This document shows positions 1 to 9,042 of a stretch of 64,000 nt of DNA, one piece after another. The stretch covers positions 1-64,000 of the forward strand of contig NZ_PJRO01000022.1 of assembly GCF_002858745.1 (NCBI RefSeq). Direction: 5' to 3'. The notes under the pieces were generated by a model. It was not told the origin of the DNA. It did no database searches and was given only the letters and a program-made list of their open reading frames with translations. The translations under genes were made by a program, and so were the position numbers. Position 1 is the stretch's first letter. Each line of letters opens with the position of its first letter. The DNA comes from Mesorhizobium loti. GTDB lineage: Bacteria > Pseudomonadota > Alphaproteobacteria > Rhizobiales > Rhizobiaceae.

Positions 1-113
1 GCCAGCTGCTCACCCGTCACCGGGCTGCGCACCACCAGGTCGCCCCCAGAAAGCACATCCCCGGCAACCCCCAGCTTCCCAAGCAGATCTGCCGTTTCCT
101 TCGCTACCGTCAT
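1..113 (-). CDS. Aldehyde dehydrogenase, N-terminal fragment (AmaB-like, runs off the window)
   Basis: Only the first 37 codons are present, read from an ATG at 113 toward the window edge. The peptide begins MTVAKETADLLGKLG and reaches an SPVTGEQLA segment, which resembles the N-terminus of L-aminoadipate-semialdehyde (piperideine-6-carboxylate) dehydrogenases. It lies 44 bases downstream of the D-2-hydroxyglutarate dehydrogenase gene on the same strand, so it is probably the third gene of the operon. The family call leans on the neighbours, because HglS, AmaB and a LysR gene also cluster in Pseudomonas putida lysine catabolism. Another aldehyde dehydrogenase subfamily cannot be excluded from so short a piece. 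Confidence 0.6.
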   Translation of the reverse strand, partial: MTVAKETADLLGKLGVAGDVLSGGDLVVRSPVTGEQL

Positions 114-157
114 CACATTCACCTTTCCGTTTCGTTGATGGGGCGTGGCCCCGTTGT

Positions 158-1579
158 TCAAAGCCGCACCACGCCGGTGACGCCGGGCGACGTCGCCTGT
201 CGGATCTGTGCAGCCATCCGTTTCAGTTTTTCGGGTGTGTAGCGGTCGTAAAAATGCTGGTTGCTGCGGCCGAGCCCGTGCTCGGCGCTGAAGCTGCCGC
301 CATGTTCCTCCACCGCGACCTCAGTCACGAAGCTGCGCAGTCGCGCCGCAGAAGCGGTGTCGGCGGTGCCGTGGCGATCACGCGGCAGCACCAGATTGAA
401 ATGCACGCCACCATCGCCGATATGGCCGAAGTCACATATTTCGGTCTGTGGAAACTCTTTGGCCAGCAATCCGGTCATGCGCTCGCGAAAGCGCATGACC
501 TCACCGCGCCGGAAGGAGAGGTCCAGCCCGACGACATAGCCCGCGGCCTTCACACCCTCCGAGAGGGTGTGCCGAAGTGCCCACATTTCCGTGGGTGCAC
601 CGACGAAGGCGTCGGCCAGCGGACCATCGGGCAGTTCCCAGATTTCGGCCAGGATCTCTTCCAGCATCGCATCCAGCGTCTGTTCACTGGCGCGCGGGGG
701 CCATGAGCGCGAAAGCTCGACGAGGATGACATAGGCGGGCGTCGCGCCGCCGGGGAACGGATTGCGCAGCGACGGCACATGGGCGAGCGCATGGCGGACC
801 GCCGCCCCCGACATGCCCTCGAAGGCGCTGAGCAAGGTGCCGGCGCGTTGTTCCAGTTCGTTGAGCAGGGTCAGCGCAGCCTCGGCTGAGGCCGGCACGA
901 GATAGGCTGTGGCTGTCTGTCTCGGCAGCCGCTCCAGATTGAAGGTGCATTCGGTGACGATGCCGAAGGCGCCTCCGGTGCCAATGAAAAGCTGTTTCCA
1001 GTCAGGGCCGGTATTGTCTTTGCGCAGACCCTTGCCGCAGTTCAACACCGTGCCGTCCTCGTCGGCCAGCACCAGTTTCAACCCCAGCGTGTTGCGGCGT
1101 ACGTCGCCGAAACGCAAGAAGCGCGCGCCGCCGGTATTGGCGGCGACCATGCCGCCTGCCATGGGATCGGCCCCCAGATCGATGGGGAAGAACAGACCGT
1201 GCGGTTCGAGCCGTGTGTTGATTTCCGACAGGCGGAAGCCGGCATCGACACGTAGGCTGCGGTTGTCGACATCAAGCTCGAAGGTCGAGCGCAGACGGTC
1301 GAGGCTGAGCACACCCTGCTTGCCGCTGTCGTCCGGGGTCGAGCCGCCAACCAGCCCGGTGTTGCCGGACTGCGGCACCAGCGTGATGTCGTGGCGGACA
1401 CAATAACCAACCACCTGCGATGCGGCCTCGGCCGAAGCCGGCCGCGCCACGAAGGCGGCGCGGCCCGCTCCATAGCGGGCGGCGTTTTCGTAGGGCACCA
1501 TGTCGGTCGGTAGGGTGAGCAGACCCTGTGGGCCGAGAATGGCGCCGAGCCGGTCGACATGGTCGGCGGCGAGCATCAT
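158..1579 (-). CDS. FAD-linked D-2-hydroxyglutarate dehydrogenase-type oxidase
   Basis: This 473-residue protein has the FAD-binding PCMH fold followed by an FAD-oxidase C domain. Visible signatures are VPQSGNTGLVGGSTPD and GGMVAANTGGARFLRFGDV in the N-terminal half, CDFGHIGDGGVHFN near residue 395 with the metal/substrate histidine, and SAEHGLGR near the C-terminus. The family oxidises D-2-hydroxy acids; beside HglS the expected reaction is D-2-hydroxyglutarate to 2-oxoglutarate, the last step of lysine breakdown by the 2-oxoadipate route. The ATG at 1579 shares one base with the TGA of hglS (TGATG), so I prefer it to an upstream start; translation is probably coupled. A lactate or glycolate oxidase-type substrate is the alternative. 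Confidence 0.85.
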   Translation of the reverse strand: MMLAADHVDRLGAILGPQGLLTLPTDMVPYENAARYGAGRAAFVARPASAEAASQVVGYCVRHDITLVPQSGNTGLVGGSTPDDSGKQGVLSLDRLRSTFELDVDNRSLRVDAGFRLSEINTRLEPHGLFFPIDLGADPMAGGMVAANTGGARFLRFGDVRRNTLGLKLVLADEDGTVLNCGKGLRKDNTGPDWKQLFIGTGGAFGIVTECTFNLERLPRQTATAYLVPASAEAALTLLNELEQRAGTLLSAFEGMSGAAVRHALAHVPSLRNPFPGGATPAYVILVELSRSWPPRASEQTLDAMLEEILAEIWELPDGPLADAFVGAPTEMWALRHTLSEGVKAAGYVVGLDLSFRRGEVMRFRERMTGLLAKEFPQTEICDFGHIGDGGVHFNLVLPRDRHGTADTASAARLRSFVTEVAVEEHGGSFSAEHGLGRSNQHFYDRYTPEKLKRMAAQIRQATSPGVTGVVRL

Positions 1580-2976
1580 CAGGCAGCCGCCGACAGGGCG
1601 CGGGCGGCGGCGAGGCACTGCCTGGACGAAGCACGCTCGATGCCGGCATAGTGTTCGAACTCGTTGAGCACTGCTGCACCCAGCGCAGTCTCAAACAACT
1701 TCTGGTTCGGGCTGGCCATGAAGTCCTGCACGGCGTCATCGCCCAGGTTGGACTGAAAGATGCCAGCCGCTGATACCGGCAGAAAGTCTTCGTAGACGAT
1801 CGGGTCGAAACGCACCGCGCCAGCCTCGATCATGCTTTCGATGTCGGCGCCGGCATGAGCGGAAAGGTCGGCTCCCGGCACGACGGAATAGAGGAAGTAG
1901 CCGAGCCCTGCCTTGCGAATGGCGTTCCAATCGTCCGGGAAGGCGGCGAAGCTGTCCCGCAACGCCGTGCCATAATCCTGCGCATTCGAGCCGTCGGCGG
2001 TCGGGCGAACCTTGGAGCGCGCTTCGTTGAGCAGGCGGTCGTAGAGACCGCGGCCCTTCGGGGTCAGGGCCACACCACGCTGCTCGATCTCGCCGAAGCG
2101 GGCAGTGTGCGAGCCGCCGGCTAGCCCGCCGTCCATATTGGGGAACAGGACATGCTCCTCGATAGCCTTGAACGAGGTCTGGCGCAGCAGGATCGGGCAG
2201 TTGCGGCTGGGCGGTCCCTCCACCACCGCTTTGGGCGCAATGCCGTACCTTGGCATCCCTTCCTGCACGGCATCGATGTCGAGCGTGCGCGGAGTGAGAT
2301 GATTGATGTGCGGACCCTTGAAGGATACCACGTCGGCAATCAGCCGGTGAGCTGCGTGCAGGCGCTCATAGAGGGCATGGTCGATGCTGGCCTGCTGATG
2401 CCAGCGGAAGGTGCCCAGCACTTCGGTTACAAAGCGCTCGCCGTCTTCCGGTGAAAGCCCGCCATCACGCTCGGCCTTCTCCACCAGCGTGACGGCGCCG
2501 TCCGAGAAGATGCGGCGCCGGTTGAGGATGTCCCTGGCGATGTCACGCAATTGCGGGTCGGCGATCAGATCGAGCCGGAGCAGCGAGGTGAACACGCGAA
2601 ACGGGTTGATCTTGAGCGCTTCTTCGCCGACAGGGCGAAAGGCAGTGGAGTGGACCGGTACGCCGGCCTCGCTGAGATCGTAATAGCCGACCGGGAACAT
2701 GCCCATGACCGCAAACACGCGCCGCATCATGGCAAGCTCGGCCTCGGTGCCGAGGCGAATGGCGCCATGACGCTCCTGCGAGATCCGGTCCAGCGTCTCG
2801 GTGGCTTCGAGGCTGGCTCGCAGTCCGGGCTGCTGCTCAAGGGTCGCCGCGTTGATGTCGGCGACCAATTCCATCAGCGTGCCATAAGCCGGCACTTCGT
2901 TCCGGTACATGGCCGACATGGCCGCCGAGAAGGCTTCGCGGATAGCGTCGCTTGACATGACATGAGGGACTGGCAT
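1579..2976 (-). CDS. hglS: 2-oxoadipate dioxygenase/decarboxylase (HglS, DUF1338 family)
   Basis: The protein belongs to the DUF1338/YdcJ family, whose characterised member HglS is a non-haem Fe(II) enzyme that converts 2-oxoadipate to D-2-hydroxyglutarate and CO2. The family metal ligands can be placed: His in PVHSTAFRP, His in GPHINHLTPR and Glu in FGEIEQRGVALTPKG. The length of about 465 residues is normal. The ATG at 2976 has a GGAAAG ribosome site five bases upstream; an in-frame TTG at 2988 and an ATG at 2958 are alternatives. It heads an operon with the D-2-hydroxyglutarate dehydrogenase and the AmaB-like gene, and a LysR gene is divergent, the same company as in P. putida lysine catabolism. 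Confidence 0.87.
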   Translation of the reverse strand: MPVPHVMSSDAIREAFSAAMSAMYRNEVPAYGTLMELVADINAATLEQQPGLRASLEATETLDRISQERHGAIRLGTEAELAMMRRVFAVMGMFPVGYYDLSEAGVPVHSTAFRPVGEEALKINPFRVFTSLLRLDLIADPQLRDIARDILNRRRIFSDGAVTLVEKAERDGGLSPEDGERFVTEVLGTFRWHQQASIDHALYERLHAAHRLIADVVSFKGPHINHLTPRTLDIDAVQEGMPRYGIAPKAVVEGPPSRNCPILLRQTSFKAIEEHVLFPNMDGGLAGGSHTARFGEIEQRGVALTPKGRGLYDRLLNEARSKVRPTADGSNAQDYGTALRDSFAAFPDDWNAIRKAGLGYFLYSVVPGADLSAHAGADIESMIEAGAVRFDPIVYEDFLPVSAAGIFQSNLGDDAVQDFMASPNQKLFETALGAAVLNEFEHYAGIERASSRQCLAAARALSAAA

Positions 2977-3102
2977 GCGGCTTTCCAATCATTGCTAGGA
3001 AAGAGGGCTTGATGAATGGCGACTTGATGCGTGTTTGATGCTATATCGCGAAACGGATGGCCTGAATTATCCTGAATCTATCTAACTTGATGCGAAATAC
3101 GC
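2977..3102. promoter_or_regulatory. Divergent promoter region between hglS and the LysR gene
   Basis: These 126 bases separate two divergent genes. The hexamer TTGATG occurs four times on the plus strand (3009, 3024, 3035 and 3087), which is dense for so short a stretch. A LysR-type operator is expected here because such regulators usually control the divergent operon. Which of the repeats form the operator, and where the promoters start, cannot be read with certainty. Confidence 0.5.
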
Positions 3103-3996
3103 ATGACTCTATCGCGCACCCTGATCCCTGACCTCGGCAAGCTTCAAGCCTTCGAGAGTGCAGCGCGCCATGGCAGCGTTACCCAGGCAGGGCGGGAACT
3201 GAACCTCACCCAGAGTACTGTCAGCCGCCAGATCCGGGAACTGGAAGTCCAGCTCGGCATCGCGCTTTTCGAGCGGGTTCGCCAGCGCGTGGTGCTTTCG
3301 GAGGCTGGCCGAAAATTCCTGCCCGACGCGCGCAAATTACTGGAGCAGGGCGAGGCGGCCATGCTGCGTGCCATGGCCGGCTCAAGGGCAGCACTTCTGC
3401 GCCTCGCCACCTTGCCTACCTTCGGCTCGCGCTGGCTGATCCCGCGCCTGCCGGGCTTCCTGCAAGCCTATCAGGGCGTGGCGCTCGACATCGCCTCGCG
3501 CTCGGCTCCGTTCGATCTGGAGGATCAGGGTTTCGACGCGGCAATTCATTACGGTCAGCCGATCTGGGCCAATGCCGCTTGCCGCTACATCTGCCAGGAG
3601 GTGATCGTGCCAGTGGTAAGTCCGCGAGTGCTGGAGGCTGCGCCGCTACGCGGGCCTGAAGATCTGGCGCGCCTGCCGCTTTTGCACCTCGCCACAAGGC
3701 CCAAAGCATGGGCCGACTGGTTTCACCAGGCCGGCGTGCAGACGCAGGCGGCCTTCCAAGGGCACCGCTTCGACCAGTTCACCATGATGATCGAGGCAGC
3801 GCATGCCGGCCTCGGCGTGGCACTGCTGCCGCGTTACCTGATCGAGCAGGAGTTGAATGCGGCTCAATTACAGGTGGCGATCGACCTGCCCTTGCCGACA
3901 GAAAATGGGTATCATTTCGTCATGCCGAACGGGAAGCTCGATCATCCCGTGGCCAATCAGCTCTATCACTGGATCGTCGCACAGGTCGGGGCTTAG
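3103..3996 (+). CDS. LysR-type transcriptional regulator of the lysine-catabolic operon
   Basis: This 297-residue protein has an N-terminal winged helix-turn-helix (residues 10-65, with the AARHGSVTQAGRELNLTQSTVS helices) and a C-terminal effector-binding domain of GcvA type (LATLPTFGSRWLIPRLPGF). It is divergent from the hglS operon across 126 bases, so it probably senses a lysine-pathway intermediate and controls that operon. The effector is not known. It is a paralogue of the LysR protein at 31592-32554: both contain the TLPTFGSRW segment and similar C-terminal ends. Confidence 0.88.
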   Translation: MTLSRTLIPDLGKLQAFESAARHGSVTQAGRELNLTQSTVSRQIRELEVQLGIALFERVRQRVVLSEAGRKFLPDARKLLEQGEAAMLRAMAGSRAALLRLATLPTFGSRWLIPRLPGFLQAYQGVALDIASRSAPFDLEDQGFDAAIHYGQPIWANAACRYICQEVIVPVVSPRVLEAAPLRGPEDLARLPLLHLATRPKAWADWFHQAGVQTQAAFQGHRFDQFTMMIEAAHAGLGVALLPRYLIEQELNAAQLQVAIDLPLPTENGYHFVMPNGKLDHPVANQLYHWIVAQVGA

Positions 3997-4070
3997 CGCC
4001 TCATCAGCAGCGCGGCGCGGTTTAACTCGACCTGCAGTGGTTCGTGGCGGGCGAGATTGAAATCGGGGGG

Positions 4071-4098
4071 CGCTGCGCGTCCGAAAGGACGCGCAGCG
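4071..4098. terminator. Hairpin between convergent genes
   Basis: A perfect 12-bp stem (4071-4082 with 4087-4098) closes a GAAA tetraloop. It lies between the 3' ends of the LysR gene (plus strand) and the amidohydrolase gene (minus strand, stop at 4102), the position of a bidirectional terminator. There is no T-tract on either side, so termination efficiency is uncertain. Confidence 0.6.
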
Positions 4099-4101
4099 CG
4101 T

Positions 4102-5730
4102 CTAACGGCGTTCGAACACCACTTCGCCCCCGCGAATGGTCAGCACACAATGCGTATCGTTGAGGATGTCCTTGGGTTGTGCCGTCAGCATGTTGCGCGA
4201 AAAGACGGCGATATCCGCAACCTGGCCCGGTATGAGCTTGCCTTTGACGTCCTCGAGCTTCTGCGAAAAGGCGCCGTATTCGGTATAGACTTGAAGGGCT
4301 TCTTCGATGGTCACGCGCTCGCGCGCATCCATTACGGTTCCCTTGCCGGTCTCGCGCGTCAGCATCGAATAGATGTTGGGGTAGGGGTTCGGATGCGAAA
4401 CGGGAGAGTCGCTGCCTGTGGCGGGTTTGAAGCCGAGATCCTTCCAGGTCTTGAGCGGATAGCTTGACAGCGCCCGATCCTCACCAAGAACGGATATGTA
4501 GGCATCGCCGAAGTCGTAGATGAATACCTGCTGCGGGCAAGGATAGATCCCAGCCTTTTGCATCCGTTCGTGCTGTTCGGGTGTAGAGAAACCACAGTGT
4601 TCGATGCGGTGTCGCCGATCCGTATCGGGATGAGCCGCAAGCGCCTTTTCATAGGCGGTGATGAGTTGCCCGATGGCGGCGTCACCAATCGCGTGGCAAG
4701 CAAGCTGATAGCCCTTCGTGTGCGCATCGAGCACTAGCGCTTCGAGTTCGGCGTCCGGCAATATCTGCACGCCGGTGTTGTTGTCGTCGCCGAGATAAGG
4801 TTTGCTCATCCATGCGGTTCGGCCACCGGCCGAGCCGTCGAGAAAGATTTTCACTGCGCCGATCGTCATCATCTCATCGCCGACACCGGACACCAGACCG
4901 GCCTCAAAACATTTTTCCACCATGGATTGGCCGTCCTGAAGCAGGACCAGCCAGCTGCGCACCGGCAGCCGCTTTTGCAGTTTGGCAAGGTTGTAGGCGC
5001 GAATTTCGTCGAAGCCGGAAACCTGTCCGACCGCCGCATCCATGACGCTGGTGATGCCATAGGAAAGCAGCAGATGACCCGCCGCCTCGATGGCGTCGAT
5101 CATCTCCTCCATCGTCGGCTTGGGCATGGTCCTGAGAACGAGATTCTGGGCATTTTCGGCAACCATGCCGGTCAATGCGCCATTTTTCTGCTCGATCAGG
5201 CCGCCGTCCGGCACAGGAGTATTTTCATCGACGCCCGCCAGTTCGAAGGCCTTCGAGTTGAAGATCGCGACATGGCCGCAAGCGCGCTCGAGCAGGACGG
5301 GGTTGCTCGGCGCTGCGGCATCGAGCTCCAATCTGTGTGGGTGCCGGCCAATATCGAGCTTGGTCTGGTCGTAGCCTCGGGCCTTGATCCACGTACCTCG
5401 AGGAACGGATGCCGCCTTGTCGCGAATGACGTCCAGCAGGCTCTCCAACGTAGGGACGGATTGCGGCGAAGCATCAATCCAGCTGAGTGTCAGGCCAACC
5501 AGCAGCAGATGGAGATGAGCGTCGTTCAACCCGGGGGTGGCAAAGCGCCCCTCCAGGTCGATCAAGCGCGTCTTGCCACCTTTCAGCGACAAGATCTGAT
5601 CCTTGGTGCCGGTTGCAAGTACCTTGCCTTGCCAGATAGCCAACGCCTCAGCCGTGCCTTGTTCGTAGCCGCACCAGATCGTGCCGTTGTAGACGATGGT
5701 ATCGGCATGGAATTCGGTCATCGCGGACAT
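4102..5730 (-). CDS. YtcJ-type amidohydrolase (Amidohydrolase_3 family)
   Basis: The 542-residue protein is a metal-dependent amidohydrolase of the YtcJ/Amidohydrolase_3 group. The N-terminal beta-sandwich is followed by the first metal motif NDAHLHLL near residue 70, then HAIGD, HRIEHCGF and the late ATGSDSPVSHP segment that holds the catalytic Asp. No signal peptide is visible, so it is cytoplasmic. Family members hydrolyse amides, imides or N-acyl compounds of diverse kinds, and the substrate cannot be deduced. It lies downstream of the secreted peptidase and the Opp-type importer on the same strand and may process what they bring in. The start is either of two ATG codons three residues apart. 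Confidence 0.83.
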   Translation of the reverse strand: MSAMTEFHADTIVYNGTIWCGYEQGTAEALAIWQGKVLATGTKDQILSLKGGKTRLIDLEGRFATPGLNDAHLHLLLVGLTLSWIDASPQSVPTLESLLDVIRDKAASVPRGTWIKARGYDQTKLDIGRHPHRLELDAAAPSNPVLLERACGHVAIFNSKAFELAGVDENTPVPDGGLIEQKNGALTGMVAENAQNLVLRTMPKPTMEEMIDAIEAAGHLLLSYGITSVMDAAVGQVSGFDEIRAYNLAKLQKRLPVRSWLVLLQDGQSMVEKCFEAGLVSGVGDEMMTIGAVKIFLDGSAGGRTAWMSKPYLGDDNNTGVQILPDAELEALVLDAHTKGYQLACHAIGDAAIGQLITAYEKALAAHPDTDRRHRIEHCGFSTPEQHERMQKAGIYPCPQQVFIYDFGDAYISVLGEDRALSSYPLKTWKDLGFKPATGSDSPVSHPNPYPNIYSMLTRETGKGTVMDARERVTIEEALQVYTEYGAFSQKLEDVKGKLIPGQVADIAVFSRNMLTAQPKDILNDTHCVLTIRGGEVVFERR

Positions 5731-5813
5731 TCGTCGGCTCCTGCATAGTTCGCTGCTTCAGAAAGACGGGCAGCCATCTGGTCATGTTTGGGTGATCGAG
5801 TGTCGAGTCTCGA

Positions 5814-6974
5814 TCAAGGTGCCGTCTCTGGAACGGCGCGGTAGACGGCGATCTGATCCGACTTGATCTTTTCTTTCATGGAGAACGATGATCCGGACTT
5901 TATTTTTATTTCCCAGGTCTTGTCCGCTTTATCAGCTGCCGCGTTGAACCCCGCGTTCGGAACCGACTGGAATTCGTTATAGCGATACAGATTGTAGGAC
6001 ACGCCGGGCACCAGCCCCGAGACCGTGACCGTCAGCGTCAAATCCTGGGAGGCCGGCCGGGTGTTCGCCCCTTCGTCCATGACCGGTTTTTCATAGTTCA
6101 CATTCGTCGACACACGAACCGGCAGCGTCTGGCCATCCCGATCGATGATCCCGGTTATCGCCACGCCATAGTTTCTGCCGTCATTGCGCAAGGAGTAGAT
6201 CGGATGAGACCTCGAGTTTGCTTGCCTGCGGTTGGCCTGGAAGGATCCGAACGGCGACTTGTAGATAAAATCCGGTTCACCGTCCGGGGACCAAAGCCCG
6301 TTGTCGCTGAATGTGATCACGTCGTCGCTGTGATAGGCCGACGGCCTGAAAGGATGTTTCGATGAAATGCCGTTGACCACGACGATGTGATCGTACTCCC
6401 TGTCGCCCGCCTCCGGGTCGTTGGATTCCTCGAAGGAACGCGCATTTTTATAGACGCCGATGGCGACCGGATAACCGGAGGCGACTTTTTCCTTGACCCA
6501 TGTCAGGAAGTTCTCGGGGTTCGCGGCGCCTTTCCACTGGGTGGCTTTCAAGTGCATTTTCGCCGCTGCGTCTGCATCGTTCACACCCAGCAGAAGCTGG
6601 CTGCCTTCGGTGGACTGGTCGGCATTTTTGCTGGCGATCGCCCGCGCATCGTATTGAGACACGTACTGTCCATAATAGAGCCCCGCGCTGATCAGGGACA
6701 CTTCACCGCAGTAACCGTAATTTGCCTCCCACTGATGTCTCGGCGGGATGTCGTTCGTCTTGCGATATGATTTTGCGGCGCTTGCCGACGCGGTTCCGTT
6801 CGCACCCTCTGCGAACGCACTCGGCAATTGAGCGCACAGCGTCAAAGCGGAGCCCAATAACAGCGATGCAATGCCAGCTTTCACGTTTGAAATTCTAATG
6901 CGATGGAACGCCGAGCCATTTCTGCCTGGCAGGCGTGGAAGCCTGGGGCGTCTGTGTTCGATACGATTAGCCAA
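5814..6974 (-). CDS. Secreted papain-fold (C39-like) cysteine peptidase
   Basis: From the TTG at 6974, which has GGGAG six bases upstream, the protein has 386 residues; a GTG at 6884 would give 356. Near the N-terminus lies a hydrophobic stretch ending in the signal-peptidase-like site SAFAEG, so export is likely. A Cys in NYGYCGEVS (residue about 89), a His in EYDHIVVVNGI (about 196) and an Asp/Asn pair in FSDNGLW (about 224) fit a papain-fold catalytic triad of the C39/BtrH-like kind. The C-terminal 100 residues look like a beta-sandwich domain (LTLTVTVSGLVPGVSYNLYRY). It sits between the importer and the amidohydrolase, suggesting extracellular or periplasmic peptide cleavage. The family call is inference from motifs. 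Confidence 0.6.
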   Translation of the reverse strand: MANRIEHRRPRLPRLPGRNGSAFHRIRISNVKAGIASLLLGSALTLCAQLPSAFAEGANGTASASAAKSYRKTNDIPPRHQWEANYGYCGEVSLISAGLYYGQYVSQYDARAIASKNADQSTEGSQLLLGVNDADAAAKMHLKATQWKGAANPENFLTWVKEKVASGYPVAIGVYKNARSFEESNDPEAGDREYDHIVVVNGISSKHPFRPSAYHSDDVITFSDNGLWSPDGEPDFIYKSPFGSFQANRRQANSRSHPIYSLRNDGRNYGVAITGIIDRDGQTLPVRVSTNVNYEKPVMDEGANTRPASQDLTLTVTVSGLVPGVSYNLYRYNEFQSVPNAGFNAAADKADKTWEIKIKSGSSFSMKEKIKSDQIAVYRAVPETAP

Positions 6975-7005
6975 TGTCGTCTCCCTGGGTATGGAGTGGT
7001 GGAAC

Positions 7006-8028
7006 TCAGGCCGTCTGCAGCGAGAAGGGAAAATGACAAGCAACCTGGCGGCCGTCGGGAAGTCCGGTCAGGGTCGGGCGTTCGGTCTTGCAGCGTTCTT
7101 GCGCGGCTGGGCAGCGCGGGTGAAAGCGGCAGCCGGATGGAGGATTGGCAGGGCTCGGGATCTCGCCCTTGAGCAGGATACGGTCGCGCCGCCTTGCGGG
7201 GGCCACGCTTGGAACCGGAATCGCGGATAGCAAAGCCTGGGTATAGGGATGAGCGGGACTTCGAAACAGCAGGTCGGTTGGGCCGATCTCGGCGATCGAG
7301 CCGAGATACATTACCGCGGTGCGTTCCGAGACCTGACGGACAACGCTGAGATCATGGGCAATGAAGAGGGTTGTGAGTTGCAGCCGCTTGCGCAGGTCGG
7401 AGAACAGGTTGACGATCTGCGCCTGTACCGACACGTCGAGCGCCGAGACAGGCTCGTCGGCGACGATCAGCTTGGGTTCCAGCGCCAGGGCCCTGGCGAT
7501 GCCGATACGCTGGCGTTGTCCGCCCGAAAATTCATGCGGATAGCGATCGAGAAAGGCAGCCGGCAGGCTGACGATATCCATCAACTCCCGCAATCGCTGG
7601 GCGATCCCGGTGCGGCTGGCCATGTTGTGGACACGCAACGGTTCGGCAAGCAGATCCCCAACGCGCCGGCGCGGATTGAGTGAGGCCGCAGGATCCTGAA
7701 AGATCATCTGCATGTGCCTGCGGTAGGGCCGCAACTGACGCGGCGAGAGCGGAGCAATGTCGACACCGTCCAGCACGATGCGGCCGGCGCTGACATCATG
7801 GAGGCGCATCAGGCAGCGGCCCAGGGTGGATTTGCCACAGCCGGATTCGCCGACAAGACCGAGCGTTTCGCCGGGAAAGACGTCGAAAGAGACGGTGTCG
7901 ACCGCGCGCACGGACTGCCCGCTGCCCGGGATAAATGTCTTGCCCACGACAAAGGTCTTCGAAAGGGCCTCGACACGGAGCAGCGGTCTGGTTTCCTGAA
8001 AGGTTGATGGCGCTTGCATGGCCGTCAT
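7006..8028 (-). CDS. Peptide ABC transporter ATPase (OppF/DppF type)
   Basis: This 340-residue ATPase has Walker A GESGCGKST, signature FSGGQRQRIGIARALA, Walker B LIVADEPVSALD and the switch histidine in IAHDLSVVRQ, followed by the C-terminal oligopeptide/dipeptide domain with a cysteine motif (CRFHPRCPAAQERC). It energises uptake of peptides or similar solutes with its partner ATPase. The ATG at 8028 overlaps the TGA of the upstream ATPase gene by four bases (ATGA), which fixes the start. It is the last transport gene of a five-gene importer operon. Confidence 0.9.
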   Translation of the reverse strand: MTAMQAPSTFQETRPLLRVEALSKTFVVGKTFIPGSGQSVRAVDTVSFDVFPGETLGLVGESGCGKSTLGRCLMRLHDVSAGRIVLDGVDIAPLSPRQLRPYRRHMQMIFQDPAASLNPRRRVGDLLAEPLRVHNMASRTGIAQRLRELMDIVSLPAAFLDRYPHEFSGGQRQRIGIARALALEPKLIVADEPVSALDVSVQAQIVNLFSDLRKRLQLTTLFIAHDLSVVRQVSERTAVMYLGSIAEIGPTDLLFRSPAHPYTQALLSAIPVPSVAPARRRDRILLKGEIPSPANPPSGCRFHPRCPAAQERCKTERPTLTGLPDGRQVACHFPFSLQTA

Positions 8029-9041
8029 GCTGGTTGGTCCATGTTTTCGGCGAGACCGAACCGCCGGGCTTGCCTGTCGGCATAGTCGATGAAGCAAAGG
8101 GCATCGCGTCCATTGGCCGCCTGCCGCGGTGGCGGTTCGGCGCAGATCGCGGTGCGGGCGCGGCAGCGTGGCGCGAAAACGCATCCGGGAGGCCGCTTGT
8201 CAGGCTGCGGCGGCGAGCCGGGTATCGAGACGAGGCGATCTGGCCGCGGACCATCCAGCGGCGGAATCGAATCGAGAAGTCCCCAGGTATAAGGGTGCCA
8301 GGCATCGGCAAAGATCGCTTCGCATGGGCCGTGTTCGACGATGCGGCCGGCATACATGACCAGGACACGATCGGCCATTTCGGCGACCACGCCCATGTCG
8401 TGGGTTATGAGCACGATCGAGGATCCGAAATCTCGCCGGAGGCGACGCAGCAGGTCGAGAACCTGGGCCTGAACCGTCACGTCGAGCGCTGTCGTGGGCT
8501 CGTCGGCGATGAGCAGGGACGGATTGCATGAAAGTGCCATGGCAATCATCGCGCGCTGCCGCATGCCGCCCGACAGCTGGTGCGGATATTGCCCGACGAT
8601 CATGCGCGGGTTCGCAATGCCGACCTCGCCGAGCAGTTCTATCGCCCGGTTCCAGGCCGCGCGGCTCGACATGTCGGTGTGGGCGCGTATCTGCTCCACG
8701 ATCTGCCAGCCAATGGTATGGACAGGCGTCATGGCCGTCATGGGATCCTGCGAAATGAGCGCAATCTCGCGCCCCCGCAGTTGGCGCAGCGTTTCCCTGG
8801 AAGCGCTCAGGATGTCCTTTCCCTTGAATGAGGCGGAGCCTTGAACCCTGGATGAGAGAGGATCGAGCAGCCCGAGCATGCTCAGCAGCGCGACGGTCTT
8901 GCCCGAGCCGGACTCGCCAACGATGCAAAGCGTTTCCTGCTCGTGCACCTGAAAGGACAGGTCCTCGATCACCCCGATCGGGCCATTGCGACCTGCAAAA
9001 GAGATTGAAAGCCCGCGTACATCGAGAAGCGGTGCCGACAT
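8025..9041 (-). CDS. Peptide ABC transporter ATPase (OppD/DppD type)
   Basis: The 338-residue protein carries Walker A GESGSGKT, signature LSGGMRQRAMIAMAL, Walker B LLIADEPTTALD, the switch His in LITHDMGVV and the C-terminal CVFAPRCRARTAIC motif of the Opp/Dpp family. It pairs with the OppF-type ATPase that overlaps its 3' end, and its start lies one base past the stop of the permease gene, so the genes are translationally linked. The substrate is probably a peptide or another small amine/amide compound. Confidence 0.9.
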   Translation of the reverse strand: MSAPLLDVRGLSISFAGRNGPIGVIEDLSFQVHEQETLCIVGESGSGKTVALLSMLGLLDPLSSRVQGSASFKGKDILSASRETLRQLRGREIALISQDPMTAMTPVHTIGWQIVEQIRAHTDMSSRAAWNRAIELLGEVGIANPRMIVGQYPHQLSGGMRQRAMIAMALSCNPSLLIADEPTTALDVTVQAQVLDLLRRLRRDFGSSIVLITHDMGVVAEMADRVLVMYAGRIVEHGPCEAIFADAWHPYTWGLLDSIPPLDGPRPDRLVSIPGSPPQPDKRPPGCVFAPRCRARTAICAEPPPRQAANGRDALCFIDYADRQARRFGLAENMDQPA

Positions 9042-9042
9042 C

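Noticed and set aside
4927..5748. Plus-strand open frame of 273 codons
   Set aside because: It is antisense to the YtcJ-type amidohydrolase, whose metal motifs are complete; no domain was recognised.
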